The notes beneath the pieces are model-generated. The model saw only the letters and a list, made by a program, of their open reading frames with translations. It had not been told where the DNA came from and made no database searches. Position numbers and translations under genes: made by a program. This document shows, in pieces, positions 17,217 to 26,145 of a stretch of 64,000 bases of DNA (the stretch's first letter is position 1; each line of letters begins with the position of its first letter). Source of the DNA: Myxococcales bacterium (lineage in GTDB: Bacteria; Myxococcota_A; Polyangia; Polyangiales; Polyangiaceae); the NCBI GenBank assembly GCA_016720545.1, contig JADKKK010000002.1, positions 62,001 to 126,000 on the forward strand, written 5' to 3'.

Positions 17217-18472
17217 ATGAGCAAGAAGGGTCGAGCGAGCCGTCCACCTGGCGCAAGCCAGTCCACCCCGCCATCCGAGGCGGCGAGCGAGCCACGCGAG
17301 GCCCCGGCCGCGGGCGGCGACGCGAAGGGCGTGAAGGCCGCCACGTCGACCGATGCGAAGGCGAAGGACGCGAAGGCCGACGCGAAGGACGCGAAGACCG
17401 CGACGTCGACCGACGCGAACACCAAGGACACGAAGGCTGACGCGAAGCCGGCGCGGCCGGACGTGAAGGACCTGAAGCCCGCCACGCCGATCGACGCGAA
17501 GATGCAAGGCGCGAAGCCCGAGGTCAAGGACGCGAAGCCCGAGGTCAAGGACGCGAAACCCGAGGCCAAGGGCGCGAAAGACGCGAAAGACGCCACAGAC
17601 GCGAAGGCCGACGCGAAGGACGCGAACGACGCGAACGACGCGAAGGACGCGACGACGCGAACGACGCGGACGACGCGGACGACGCGAACGACGCGAAGGA
17701 CGCGGAGCAGGACGCAGCCGAAGCGAGGGACGCGGAGGACTCGGAGCCCGAGGGGGCTGACGCGAGCGGTGAGGCCGAGCCCGACGGGGCGCGCGACTCC
17801 ATCGGGGCGGCCTTCTTCAGGGAGGGCACTCGCAAGTCGTCGCTGCCGCCCCCTCCTATCGAGGCCGACGCGGCCGACGATCGACGCGTGCGGCTGCGCG
17901 AAGACCCCGAGGTCCTGGCGCGCCGGGCGCGATCGCAGCGCTTGGTCCGGGGGATCGCGCTCGCGCTCGGCGTGGTGTTCTCCCTCGCGGTCGTCCGACG
18001 CCTGCTCGAGGAGCCCCCAGCGGCCCCCGCGCCGCCCGCGACCCCGGCGCACGCGCAGGCCGCCGTCAGCGCGCCGGCGCCCGTCGTGCCGAGCGCCGCC
18101 GTCAGCGCGGCGGCGGCGGTGAGCGCAGCTCCTGCGCCAAGCGCGTCCGCGGTCGACGCGGGGCCCGCCGACGCGGCCACGCAGCCCTCCACGACGCTTG
18201 ACGCGGCCGCAGCCGACGCGGGGCCTGCGAAGGACGCCAAGGCGCTGAAGCGAGACGCGCAGCGCGCGCTGGACCGAGGGAAGTTCGCCGAGGCCATCCA
18301 GGCGGGCGAGGCGTCGGTCGCGGCCGATCCGACGGACGCGGAGGCGTGGCTGCTCCTGGGCGCCGCCTACGACAGCAAGGGGCGCGGGGCCGACGCGAGG
18401 CGAGCGTACCAATCGTGCGTCCAGCAAGGCAAGCGCGGGCCCACGGGCGAGTGCGCGGCCCTCCTCCGGTGA
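17217..18472 (+). pseudogene. Lys/Ala/Asp-repeat membrane protein with TPR tail, frameshifted in the repeat
   Basis: Starts at ATG 17217 with about 145 residues rich in K-D-A units (AKDAKADAKDAK and relatives). One base is missing near 17651, in the 9-bp GACGCGAAC-type repeats, so the annotated frame turns into Thr/Arg repeats and runs to 18122. The next frame continues sensibly: acidic residues (AEARDAEDSEPEGADASGEA), one hydrophobic segment (LVRGIALALGVVFSLAVV, near 17945), an Ala/Pro linker and a TPR-like end (FAEAIQAGEASVAADPTD, EAWLLLGAAYDSKGRGADA) to 18472. Without the shift it would be about 418 residues: cytoplasmic charged repeats, one membrane span, a periplasmic TPR. Possible repeat-slippage switching or sequencing error. 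Confidence 0.7.
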
Positions 18473-18497
18473 GGGCGCCACGGGTGCGACCAGAATC

Positions 18498-18516
18498 GCG
18501 GCGGTCGCCGCTTTTT
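18498..18516 (+). terminator. Intrinsic terminator before bL25
   Basis: GCGGC-GGTC-GCCGC hairpin (4-nt loop) followed directly by TTTTT, 26 nt after the upstream stop codon. A short but well-formed GC stem with a U-tract. Confidence 0.5.
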
Positions 18517-18623
18517 CCGCGCATCCCCCAGGATTTTTTGCTAAGCCCCCACGCCTCCCTCTCGGAGCGTTCGAGCGCGATCTGCGCGGCTCCTATCGGG
18601 ACCCATCGAGGAGAAGATTTGTC

Positions 18624-19292
18624 ATGAGCGCCATGCCCAACGTCCAGGCCACGTCCCGCCCCGCTTCCGGAAAGGGTGCGGCTCGCCGCATTCGTTCGTC
18701 CGGAAACATCCCCGCCGTCGCGTACGGCAAGTCGCTCGCCGCCACGCCCATCGCCGTCGCGCCGAAGGACGTCCTGGCGATCCTCCGCAGCGAGGCCGGC
18801 AAGAACACCGTCATCAAGATGGCGATCGACAGCAAAGACCTGCTCGTGATGGTGAAGGAATACTCCTACCACCCGGTCACGCGCAGCCTGCTCCACGTCG
18901 ACTTCGTCGAGGTGAAGCTCGACCAGTTGGTCGACACCGACGTGCCGGTCGTGGTGAAGGGGAAGGCCGCGGGCGTCGTCGCCGGTGGCATCCTCCGCCA
19001 GGTCTTCCGCACGCTGCCCGTGCGCTGCCTGCCCGACCGCATCCCTCTGCACGTCGAGGTCGACGTGACCGAGCTCAAGCTGAACGAGGCGATCGCCACG
19101 AAGGACCTCAGCCTCGCCGAGGGCGTCGCCGTCCGCTTCCCGGCTGAGCAGACCATCATCTCGGTGGTCGCGCCCGAGAAAGATCGCACCGAGGAGGCCG
19201 CCGCGGCCCCCGGCGCGCCCGCGAAGGGCGCACCCGCGAAGGACGCGAAGGCTGCCGCCGCTGCGCCCGCGAAGGACGCGAAGAAGAAGTAG
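18624..19292 (+). CDS. rplY: Ribosomal protein bL25, long Ctc form
   Basis: 5S-rRNA-binding protein of the large subunit, 222 residues. Seen: the N-terminal RNA-binding domain (GKGAARRIRSSGNIPAVAYG near 16, SYHPVTRSLLHVDFVEV near 80) and a C-terminal Ctc/TL5-type beta domain (TDVPVVVKGKAAGVVAGG near 108, HVEVDVTELKLNEAI near 144). The tail is Ala/Lys/Pro rich (KGAPAKDAKAAAAAPAKDAK), like the KDA repeats in the neighbouring gene. The start ATG follows GAGGAGA. The next gene, pth, starts 9 nt after the stop, the usual bL25-pth pairing in bacteria, indicating one transcript. Confidence 0.95.
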   Translation: MSAMPNVQATSRPASGKGAARRIRSSGNIPAVAYGKSLAATPIAVAPKDVLAILRSEAGKNTVIKMAIDSKDLLVMVKEYSYHPVTRSLLHVDFVEVKLDQLVDTDVPVVVKGKAAGVVAGGILRQVFRTLPVRCLPDRIPLHVEVDVTELKLNEAIATKDLSLAEGVAVRFPAEQTIISVVAPEKDRTEEAAAAPGAPAKGAPAKDAKAAAAAPAKDAKKK

Positions 19293-19301
19293 CTCAGGCA
19301 C

Positions 19302-19901
19302 GTGCTCGTCGTCGGCCTGGGCAACCCGGGGAAGAAGTACGAGAAGACCCGCCACAACGTGGGCTTCGTCGTGCTCGACGCGATCGCGAAGGACAACGGG
19401 CTCGAGGACTTCCGCGAGAAGTTCTCGGGCCTCTTTTCCAAGGGCAGCGTCTACGGCGCAGACGCCGTGCTGCTCAAGCCCCAGACCTTCATGAACCTGT
19501 CGGGCGACTCCGCGCAGCCCGCGATGGTCTTCCACAAGCGCGCGGTCGGCGACGTCATCGTCATCCACGACGAGCTCGACCTCCCGTTCGGCGAGGTCCG
19601 CGTGAAGGTCGGCGGCGGGCACGCGGGTCACAACGGCCTCCGCTCGCTCATCGCGCGCATGGGCAGCCCTGAGTTCGTGCGCGTCCGCGTGGGTGTGGGT
19701 CGCCCGCCCGCCGCCTTCGCCGGGGACGTGGCCGACTACGTGCTGAGCGACTTCGCCCCGGACGAGCGCGCCGCGCTGCCCGGGATCGTCGAGCAGGCTC
19801 GTCGGGCGGTCGAGCGCGTCATGCGTGAAGGCGCGCTCGCGGCGATGGGCGCGGTGAACGCCAAGGCACCTCCGCGAAACGGAAGACGAGGCGAGGCGTG
19901 A
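19302..19901 (+). CDS. pth: Peptidyl-tRNA hydrolase
   Basis: Releases peptides from prematurely dropped peptidyl-tRNA; cytoplasmic and usually essential. 199 residues, the normal size. Seen: VVGLGNPGKKYEKTRHNVG with Asn near 8 and catalytic His near 18, KPQTFMNLSG near 64, the HDELDLPFGEVRVK motif with its Asp near 92, and GGGHAGHNGLRSL near 106. It starts at GTG 19302, which is in the correct register for the family start; no ATG is available before it. Translationally close to bL25 (9-nt gap). Confidence 0.96.
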   Translation: MLVVGLGNPGKKYEKTRHNVGFVVLDAIAKDNGLEDFREKFSGLFSKGSVYGADAVLLKPQTFMNLSGDSAQPAMVFHKRAVGDVIVIHDELDLPFGEVRVKVGGGHAGHNGLRSLIARMGSPEFVRVRVGVGRPPAAFAGDVADYVLSDFAPDERAALPGIVEQARRAVERVMREGALAAMGAVNAKAPPRNGRRGEA

Positions 19902-19931
19902 CGCACGCGGCGCGGAGCTAACGCCCGCAGG

Positions 19932-20726
19932 TCATCGCCCGCGAAACGTCGCCTTGCGCTTCTCGGTGAACGCGGCGAAGCCTTCCTTGGCGTCGTTCGA
20001 GCGGAACAGCTCCGCCTGCAGCTCGCGCTCGAGCGCGAGGCCCTGCTCCAGGCCGCCCTCGAGACCCGACTGCACGGCCCGCTTGATACGACCGACCGCG
20101 AGCGGTGCGCCGGTAGGGGGGCAGAAACGCCGGCCGTAGGCGACCACCTGCTTGATGAACGCCTCGTTCGACTCGGCCTCGAACACCTTGTTGACGATGC
20201 CCGCGAGCAGCGCGTCGTCGACGCCGAGCTTGGTCCCTTCGATCATGTACTCGATCGCCTTCGAGCGACCGACGAGGCGACCGAGGCGCTGAGTGCCGCC
20301 GGTCCCGGGGAGCACGCCGAGCAGGGCCTCGGGGAGGCCGATTTGCAGATCGCCGGCGCGGGCGATGCGGAGGTCGCACGCGAGGGCGACCTCGAGCCCG
20401 CCGCCGATCGCGTGTCCGTTGATCGCCGCGATGCAGAGCTTGGGCGTCTGCTCGAGGCGAGAGAGGGTCTCGTTCGCGTGGAGGCAGAAGTAGTACTTGA
20501 AGGTCGCGTCCGCCTCTTGGAGCATGTTGACGTTCGCGCCCGCCGAGAACGCCTTGTCGCCGTGCCCCGTGAGCACGATGACGTGCACGTCGTTGTCGAA
20601 GCGCGCCTCGAGGATGCACGCGTCGAGCTCCTTCAGCATCTCGTAGCTGTACGAGTTCACGGGCGGATCGTTCAGCGTCATCAGCGCGACGCCCTTGTCC
20701 GTGGAGTAGTTGACCAGCGCTCCCAT
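19932..20726 (-). CDS. Enoyl-CoA hydratase/isomerase (crotonase family)
   Basis: 264-residue crotonase-fold enzyme expected to hydrate trans-2-enoyl-CoA. Seen: oxyanion-hole loop FSAGANVNML near 61, and INGHAIGGGLEVALACDLRI near 104 with the first catalytic Glu. GLPEALLGVLPGTGGTQRL near 132 holds the second catalytic Glu. The ATG at 20726 has a GGGGAG sequence upstream. It is divergent from the ACP/ketosynthase operon, sharing a 190-bp spacer, which raises the possibility that it supplies or reduces intermediates for that system. It could equally be an unrelated beta-oxidation enzyme. Confidence 0.92.
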   Translation of the reverse strand: MGALVNYSTDKGVALMTLNDPPVNSYSYEMLKELDACILEARFDNDVHVIVLTGHGDKAFSAGANVNMLQEADATFKYYFCLHANETLSRLEQTPKLCIAAINGHAIGGGLEVALACDLRIARAGDLQIGLPEALLGVLPGTGGTQRLGRLVGRSKAIEYMIEGTKLGVDDALLAGIVNKVFEAESNEAFIKQVVAYGRRFCPPTGAPLAVGRIKRAVQSGLEGGLEQGLALERELQAELFRSNDAKEGFAAFTEKRKATFRGR

Positions 20727-20917
20727 GTGTCGTGCTCTCCCCGCCTCGATTGGCGCAGCTGCGCGTCGCGCGAGGCTCGACCTCGGCGTCCGCCTTCCGT
20801 CGACGCCGGTTGTATCCCGAACACCCCGGCGCTGACCAGCGCCAGCGGACGGGCCCGCGCGCGCGCGCTACCTTCGGATTGAACTCGTGAAGTCGAGGCA
20901 CTAGGGTGCCCGAGGCC

Positions 20918-21190
20918 ATGGATCTCGCACCCTTGAAGCAGGAAGTGAAGGAGCTCATCGTCCGCGAGCTGAACCTCGAGGGGCGGGTGCCGAGCTCCAT
21001 CGAGGACGACGCGCCGCTGTTCGGAGAGGGCCTCGGCCTCGACTCGCTCGACGCCCTTCAGCTCGCCATGAGCCTTGAAGAGAGCTTCGGCGTGCCCATC
21101 CCCGAGGGCCCCGAGGCCCGCAGCATCTTCCGCTCGGTGACCGGCATCGCCGAGCACATCGCGAAGGGTCGCCCTTCCCCCAGCTCGTGA
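20918..21190 (+). CDS. Acyl carrier protein
   Basis: 90-residue ACP carrying the phosphopantetheine attachment serine in GLGLDSLDALQLAM (Ser near 42). The helix I region LKQEVKELIVRELNL and helix III SIFRSVTGIAEHI complete the four-helix fold. This is not the housekeeping AcpP, whose DSL site is normally in a gene beside fabD, fabG and fabF. Here it leads an operon of ketosynthases. The ATG at 20918 follows CGAGG; a GTG at 20906 is an alternative. The stop codon overlaps the GTG start of the next gene (GTGA), so translation is likely coupled and stoichiometry fixed. Confidence 0.92.
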   Translation: MDLAPLKQEVKELIVRELNLEGRVPSSIEDDAPLFGEGLGLDSLDALQLAMSLEESFGVPIPEGPEARSIFRSVTGIAEHIAKGRPSPSS

Positions 21191-23427
21191 ATCCCGGAGA
21201 CCCGCAGGGCGGCGAGCTCGAGCCCGACGGCAGCGACGAGGACTCTCGGATCGCCGTGTCGGGCGTGGGCGTCGTCTCGGCGCTCGGTGGCACGGCGGAG
21301 GCCACGTGGGAGGGGATCCTCGCGGGCCGGCGCGGCGTTCGCGAGCTCACGCTGTTCAACGCCACGGGGCACCGCTCGACCCTCGCCGCCGAGGTGGCGG
21401 GCATCGGGAGCCGCCCCGACGACTCGTGGTCGCGGACGGCCGAGATGGGCCTCATGGCGGCGGGTGAGGCGGCGCGCTCCGCCGATCTCCGGGGAGCTCG
21501 CGCCGCGGGGCTGCGCATCGGCCTCGTCGTCGGCGCGACCACCGGGGGCATGTTCGAGACCGAGTCGCTCCTCGCGCTCCTCGCCGACCCCAAAGAGCGC
21601 GAAACCACCAAAGACGACGCCTGGCGTCGGCTGCTGTCGAACCCCATAAGCTCCACCACGGCCTGGATCGATCGGGAGGTTGGGCCCTTCGCCCGCACGC
21701 GCACCCTGTCGAGCGCGTGCTCCAGCGGCGCGAACGCCCTGGCCGTGGCCGCCGACTGGCTGCTCCTCGACGTGGTGGATGTGGTGCTGGCAGGCGGCGC
21801 CGACGGCCTCTGCAGGCTCACGCAGGCGGGCTTCGGCGCGCTCGCCGCCTGCGATCCGTCGCCGTGCCGCCCCTTCGACGTTCGCCGCCGCGGCCTGAAC
21901 CTCGGGGAGGGGGCGGGCTTCCTGGTCCTGGAGCGGGCGAGCACGGCGCGCCGCCGTGGGGTAAAGGTCAGATGTATTCTGGCGGGCTGGGCGCTCGGCT
22001 CCGAGGGCCACCACATCACGAACCCCGAGCCAACGGGCAACACCCCCGCGCGCTTGCTCACCGAGGCGCTGCGTCGGGCGGGGCTCGGGCTGGCCAGCCT
22101 CGGCTACGTGAACGCGCACGGCACGGCGACGCCCCTGAACGACGCGATGGAGGCGGCCGGGCTCGCGGCCGCCCTCGGCGAGCGCCTCGGCGAGGTCCCC
22201 GTGTCGAGCTCGAAGGCCCAGCTCGGGCACACGCTCGCCGCTGCGGGCGCCATCGAGGCGGTCCTCACGACCCTCGTGCTCCGCGACGGCGTCCTCCCGC
22301 CCACCGTCGGCCTCGAGGAGATCGATCCTGCTTGCCCGCTGCGGCACGTCCTCGTCGCCGAGCGGGCGGAGGTGTCGGTCGCGGCGTCGAGCTCGTTCGG
22401 CTTCGGTGGCATGGACACGGTCGTGGTCTTCGCTTCCGACCGTCGCGCCTCGGCGCCGGCGCGTGCGCTCCAGGAGGTCGTGGTGGTTGGCGCTGCGGCG
22501 CTCACGCCGCGCGGATTTCGCGAGGGTCGCGCGACCCACGAGCTCCTCGACGCGCCCATCGCCGGCGCGCGCGCGGTGACCCTCGATCCGGCGTGGCTCG
22601 ATCCGGCGCGCGCGCGTCGCCTAGACAGGCTCTCGCGCCTCGTCACGGTCGTCGCGGAGCGCGCGCTCGTGGGCACGCCGCGCTTCGCCGAGGCGCACTC
22701 CGGGCGCGTGGGGTTGCTCGTCGGTAACGCGTGGGGCAACCTCGACGCCTCCGCGGGCTTCATGCGGCGTGTCTTCGACAAGGGGCCGCGGCTGGCGAGC
22801 CCCGCGGAGTTCCCGAACCTCGTGCCCAGCTCGCCCGTCGGGCACGCGAGCGTCTACCTCGGCCTCACGGGCCCGGCGTTCTCGCTCTGCGACTTTGCCG
22901 CCAGCGGCGAGGCGTGCTTCCTCCAGGGCTTCGAGATGGTGGCGTCCAGTGAGGTCGAGAGCGTGTGCGTGGGCGGCGTCGAGGAGGCGAGCGACATCGT
23001 CGAGAACGTCCTGTCTCGCGTGTTTCGCGATCCGAGCGAGCGCCCGCAGCGCGCGGAGGGCGCGGCCGCGTGCACCCTCACCAGCGCGCGCGTCGCAGCG
23101 GAGCGAGGACTGCCGGTGCTCGCGCGGGTGCTGAGCGCCACCGCGTTCCGCGCCGGGCCGGGCGCCCTCGCCGCGACCGACATCGAGGTGCCTGTCGACG
23201 GGTCCCTCGTCCTCGCGCGGACCGAGGCGCTCGGGGCTGCGGTGGTCGCCGGCACTGCGTGGGCCGCGTGCCCCTGCCTCGCGACCGAGGGCGCCACCGG
23301 AGCTCACGAGTCGGCCGGGGCGATCACGCTGGCCGCCGCGGTCGGCTTCGTCGCCAGCGGGCTGTACCCGCGCGTGCTGGTCGTCGGCGAGGCGGGGTCG
23401 AACGGCTACGCCGTGGTGCTCGGGTGA
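21187..23427 (+). CDS. Ketosynthase fused to a degenerate second ketosynthase domain
   Basis: 746-residue protein. The N-terminal half is a complete FabF-type beta-ketoacyl-ACP synthase: nucleophile in LSSACSSGANALAV near 178, His in YVNAHGTATPLND near 311, His in AQLGHTLAAAGAIEAV near 346. The C-terminal half from about 430 (EVVVVGAAALTPRG) has thiolase-fold features (GLLVGNAWGNL, GLTGPAFSLCDFAASGEA) but Ala replaces the nucleophile position and no second His pair is evident. This is like an alpha/chain-length-factor pair joined in one chain. It should condense acyl-ACP with malonyl-ACP on the upstream ACP. The GTG start at 21187 overlaps the ACP stop; the stop overlaps the next start, also GTGA. 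Confidence 0.9.
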   Translation: MNPGDPQGGELEPDGSDEDSRIAVSGVGVVSALGGTAEATWEGILAGRRGVRELTLFNATGHRSTLAAEVAGIGSRPDDSWSRTAEMGLMAAGEAARSADLRGARAAGLRIGLVVGATTGGMFETESLLALLADPKERETTKDDAWRRLLSNPISSTTAWIDREVGPFARTRTLSSACSSGANALAVAADWLLLDVVDVVLAGGADGLCRLTQAGFGALAACDPSPCRPFDVRRRGLNLGEGAGFLVLERASTARRRGVKVRCILAGWALGSEGHHITNPEPTGNTPARLLTEALRRAGLGLASLGYVNAHGTATPLNDAMEAAGLAAALGERLGEVPVSSSKAQLGHTLAAAGAIEAVLTTLVLRDGVLPPTVGLEEIDPACPLRHVLVAERAEVSVAASSSFGFGGMDTVVVFASDRRASAPARALQEVVVVGAAALTPRGFREGRATHELLDAPIAGARAVTLDPAWLDPARARRLDRLSRLVTVVAERALVGTPRFAEAHSGRVGLLVGNAWGNLDASAGFMRRVFDKGPRLASPAEFPNLVPSSPVGHASVYLGLTGPAFSLCDFAASGEACFLQGFEMVASSEVESVCVGGVEEASDIVENVLSRVFRDPSERPQRAEGAAACTLTSARVAAERGLPVLARVLSATAFRAGPGALAATDIEVPVDGSLVLARTEALGAAVVAGTAWAACPCLATEGATGAHESAGAITLAAAVGFVASGLYPRVLVVGEAGSNGYAVVLG

Positions 23428-24161
23428 GCCCCCGCCGGTCCGCCGCCGCGCGGGCCGCGTCGGTCGCGTTCTTCGTCGTCGCCACGGGCTGCGGCGGCGC
23501 AGCGGGCCCCGATCTGACCCGCCTCCCGCGCGTGTCGCAACGCGACTGGGACCGCGCCCGGGCCTCGCTCGCGGCCGCCCGGGCCGAGCTCCCCCGCGCG
23601 CCCTACACGCTCGTCGTGTCGGTGGAGATGCGAGAACCTCGCACGGGGCGTACTTTTTCGGCGCGCGGCGGCCTGGCGGTGCTGCCTGGGAAGAGCGTGC
23701 GCTTGCAGCTGCTCGGCCCGGGCGGCGCGACCGCCCTCGACGCCTGGCTCACGCGCGAGCGCTTTCGTTTCGACGTGCCTGCGGCCGACATCCACAAGCG
23801 CGGCCGCGTCGACGGGCCCGACGCCGAGGGGCTGCCCGTCGCGTTCTTTCGCTTCTGGTTCCTTTCGCAGCTCGATGGGCGCCTCCTGTTCGGCAAACCT
23901 ACGCGCGAGGGAGTCTACCTGGTGCTCCGCGACGGCGCGGCGACCGTCGAGATGTTCCGCGCCTCGCGGGGCGGCAGGGTCGAGGCGGAGCGCACCGTCG
24001 GCGGCCAGACCGAAGAGCTCTCGGTCGACGCGTGGGCCGCGAGGCCGAGCGCCGGCGACCGCGCCCTCTACCGTGCGCGCGGCGGCGTGAGCGCGAGCGT
24101 CGTCATCGAGTCCATCGGCGACGAGGTGCCGGACCTCGCGGCGTTCGAGGAGCCGCTGTGA
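23424..24161 (+). CDS. LolB-like outer-membrane lipoprotein
   Basis: 245-residue lipoprotein with a short signal ending VVATGCGG and a mature part resembling the LolA/LolB beta-barrel fold: YTLVVSVEMREPRTG near 64, FSARGGLAVLPGKSVRLQL near 80, and ALDAWLTRERFRFDVP near 103. LolB-like proteins are a regular part of aryl-polyene and related clusters, where they are thought to help place lipid products in the outer membrane (family knowledge; substrate here unknown). The GTG start at 23424 overlaps the stop of the first ketosynthase, and its own stop overlaps the start of the second one, so it is embedded between two coupled biosynthetic genes. Confidence 0.78.
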   Translation: MSPRRSAAARAASVAFFVVATGCGGAAGPDLTRLPRVSQRDWDRARASLAAARAELPRAPYTLVVSVEMREPRTGRTFSARGGLAVLPGKSVRLQLLGPGGATALDAWLTRERFRFDVPAADIHKRGRVDGPDAEGLPVAFFRFWFLSQLDGRLLFGKPTREGVYLVLRDGAATVEMFRASRGGRVEAERTVGGQTEELSVDAWAARPSAGDRALYRARGGVSASVVIESIGDEVPDLAAFEEPL

Positions 24162-26116
24162 CCGCGATCGTGGCCTTTGGCGCCGTCTCCGCGCTCGGCG
24201 AGGGGCGGGCCGCCTTCGCCGTGGACGCGCTGGACACTCCGCCGCGGGTCGCCGTTGCGCGCGACGACGAGCTCGGGGCCGCGGGACTCGCCCGGCCGTA
24301 CGTCGCGCGCGTCCGGGGCGTGACCGCGGGCTTGGGTCCCGGCTCGGCGCCCTCTCCAGGCGGCGACGACGAGCGGGCGCTCGTGATCCTCGACAAGGCC
24401 GCAGACGGCTGCGCAGCCGGGCTCGACGCGCGGATGCCCGGCTGGCGCGGGCTCCGCGTGGGGCTCGCGCTCGGCACCTCAAGCGGAGGCCTTCGCACCT
24501 GCGAAGCCCTCTTCGGTTCGGCCGAGGCCGACTTCGCGCGGCTCGCCGCGCCGGGCACCTTCACGTACTTCGCAGGGCTCGGGCGCCTCACCGCGCGGCT
24601 CGGGCTCCCGACGTGCCGCGCGACGCTCGTCCTTGGCGCGTGCGCATCGAGCACCCTCGCGCTCGGCCTCGCCGGCGCCTGGCTCGACGAGGACGCGTGC
24701 GATCTGGTGCTCGCCGGAGGCTACGACGCGGCCTCTGTGTTCGTCGCGGCGGGCTTCGAGGCGCTCCGCGCGACCTCGCGCTCGGGCGTCATGCGCCCGT
24801 TCACGGCCGAGCGCGATGGACTCGTCCTAGGCGAAGGGGCCGCGCTCGTCGCCCTCGTCGCGTCGCCGCTTCCGTTGGGCCAGCGCGGGCACGTCTTCGG
24901 GTACGTGCGGGGCTTTGGCGCGACCGCCGACGCGGTGCACCTCACGGCGCCTGATCGCAACGGCGGTGGCCTCGCGCGGGCGGCGACCGCCGCGTTGCGG
25001 GGCTCCGGCCTGGAGCCCGGCGACATCGGCATCGTGAGCGCACACGGGACGGCGACCGACTTCAACGACGCCGCGGAGTCCCGCGCGATCGACGCGGCGC
25101 TCGGCCCGGCCGCGGCCGCCGCGACCCTGCACGGCTTCAAGGCGCAGATCGGCCACACCCTCGGCGCGGCGGGCGCGCTCGAGTCGCTCGCCTGCCTCGA
25201 CGCGCTGTCTCGTGGGCTCGCGCCGGCCTCGGCCGGCGACGGGACCCTCATGGAAGGGCTCTCTCCTCGGCGCCTCGCGGTCGCCGGGCCCTCGACGGCG
25301 CGGAGCGCGCTGAAGCTCTCCGCGGCCTTCGGCGGCGCGAACGCGAGCCTCGTGCTCTCGCTCGATCCTCCGACCGCCGCGCGTCCGCGGGCGACGCGGC
25401 GCGTGTTCGCGACCCGCGCCGTGCACGTGGATCGCGAGCCCACACTCGAGGAGCTGTGCGCTCGCTCGGGCACGCTCGAGAAGCTCTCGCGCACCGACCG
25501 CGTGACGAGGCTCACCCTCGGGGCGCTGGCGGCGCTCTCCGACGCCGAGGGGCCCCTCGAAGGCGCGGGCATCGTCGTCGCGCAGGGCCTCGCGGCGCAC
25601 GAGACCAACGCGCTTTACTGGGACACGGTGAAGCGCCGGGGTGCGCGGTTCGCCGAGCCTCGCCGCTTCCCGTTCACGTCGCCGAACGCGCCGTGCGGCG
25701 AGTGCGCGATCGCGTTTCATCTGACGGGCCCCGGGTTCGCGGTCGGCCTCGGCTCCGCGGCCGGCATCGAGGCGCTCTCGGTCGCCGCCACGCTCGTCCG
25801 CGCGGGCCACGCCGAGCGCATGGTCGTCGTCGCCGTCGACGACGTGGGCCCCGCGTCCGCTCCGAGCATGAGTGGCCCGAGCGGCGCGGTCGCGCTTGTC
25901 GTCACCGCCGAGGCAGACTGGACCGAGGTGCTCTCCGCCGAGGTGTGGGCGTGTGCGCTCCCGGGCGCCCCGCGCGCGCCCCTCTCACCCGCGCACGTCG
26001 CCCTCTTGCCGCTCGCGGCCACCGCGCCCGCGGATTGCCTGGAATGCGGGCCCTCCTGGGGAGTTTTTGGTAAGGTCCGCCTCCGCGCCGCCGGCCGCGG
26101 CCTCCGTCAGGAATGA
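24158..26116 (+). CDS. Second ketosynthase with degenerate C-terminal domain
   Basis: 652-residue paralogue of the enzyme at 21187. The N-terminal half keeps the catalytic set: nucleophile in VLGACASSTLALGL near 161, His in VSAHGTATDFNDA near 295, His in AQIGHTLGAAGALES near 331. The second half (from about 415) is shorter and lacks the cysteine (GPGFAVGLGSAAGIEAL near 531, Ser/Ala at that place) and the two histidines. Two active/inactive fused pairs in one operon may elongate or prime different chain lengths. The start is GTG 24158 within a GTGA overlap. The last codons slightly overlap a possible upstream start of the next gene. Confidence 0.88.
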   Translation: MTAIVAFGAVSALGEGRAAFAVDALDTPPRVAVARDDELGAAGLARPYVARVRGVTAGLGPGSAPSPGGDDERALVILDKAADGCAAGLDARMPGWRGLRVGLALGTSSGGLRTCEALFGSAEADFARLAAPGTFTYFAGLGRLTARLGLPTCRATLVLGACASSTLALGLAGAWLDEDACDLVLAGGYDAASVFVAAGFEALRATSRSGVMRPFTAERDGLVLGEGAALVALVASPLPLGQRGHVFGYVRGFGATADAVHLTAPDRNGGGLARAATAALRGSGLEPGDIGIVSAHGTATDFNDAAESRAIDAALGPAAAAATLHGFKAQIGHTLGAAGALESLACLDALSRGLAPASAGDGTLMEGLSPRRLAVAGPSTARSALKLSAAFGGANASLVLSLDPPTAARPRATRRVFATRAVHVDREPTLEELCARSGTLEKLSRTDRVTRLTLGALAALSDAEGPLEGAGIVVAQGLAAHETNALYWDTVKRRGARFAEPRRFPFTSPNAPCGECAIAFHLTGPGFAVGLGSAAGIEALSVAATLVRAGHAERMVVVAVDDVGPASAPSMSGPSGAVALVVTAEADWTEVLSAEVWACALPGAPRAPLSPAHVALLPLAATAPADCLECGPSWGVFGKVRLRAAGRGLRQE

Positions 26117-26145
26117 GACGGGCACTCCCGAGGTTACCCACCGCC

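Noticed and set aside
15704..18481. A 925-codon minus-strand frame containing FASFASF-like repeats
   Set aside because: The repeats are the reverse reading of the KDA-coding repeats in 17217-18472; it also covers the methyltransferase in the wrong frame.
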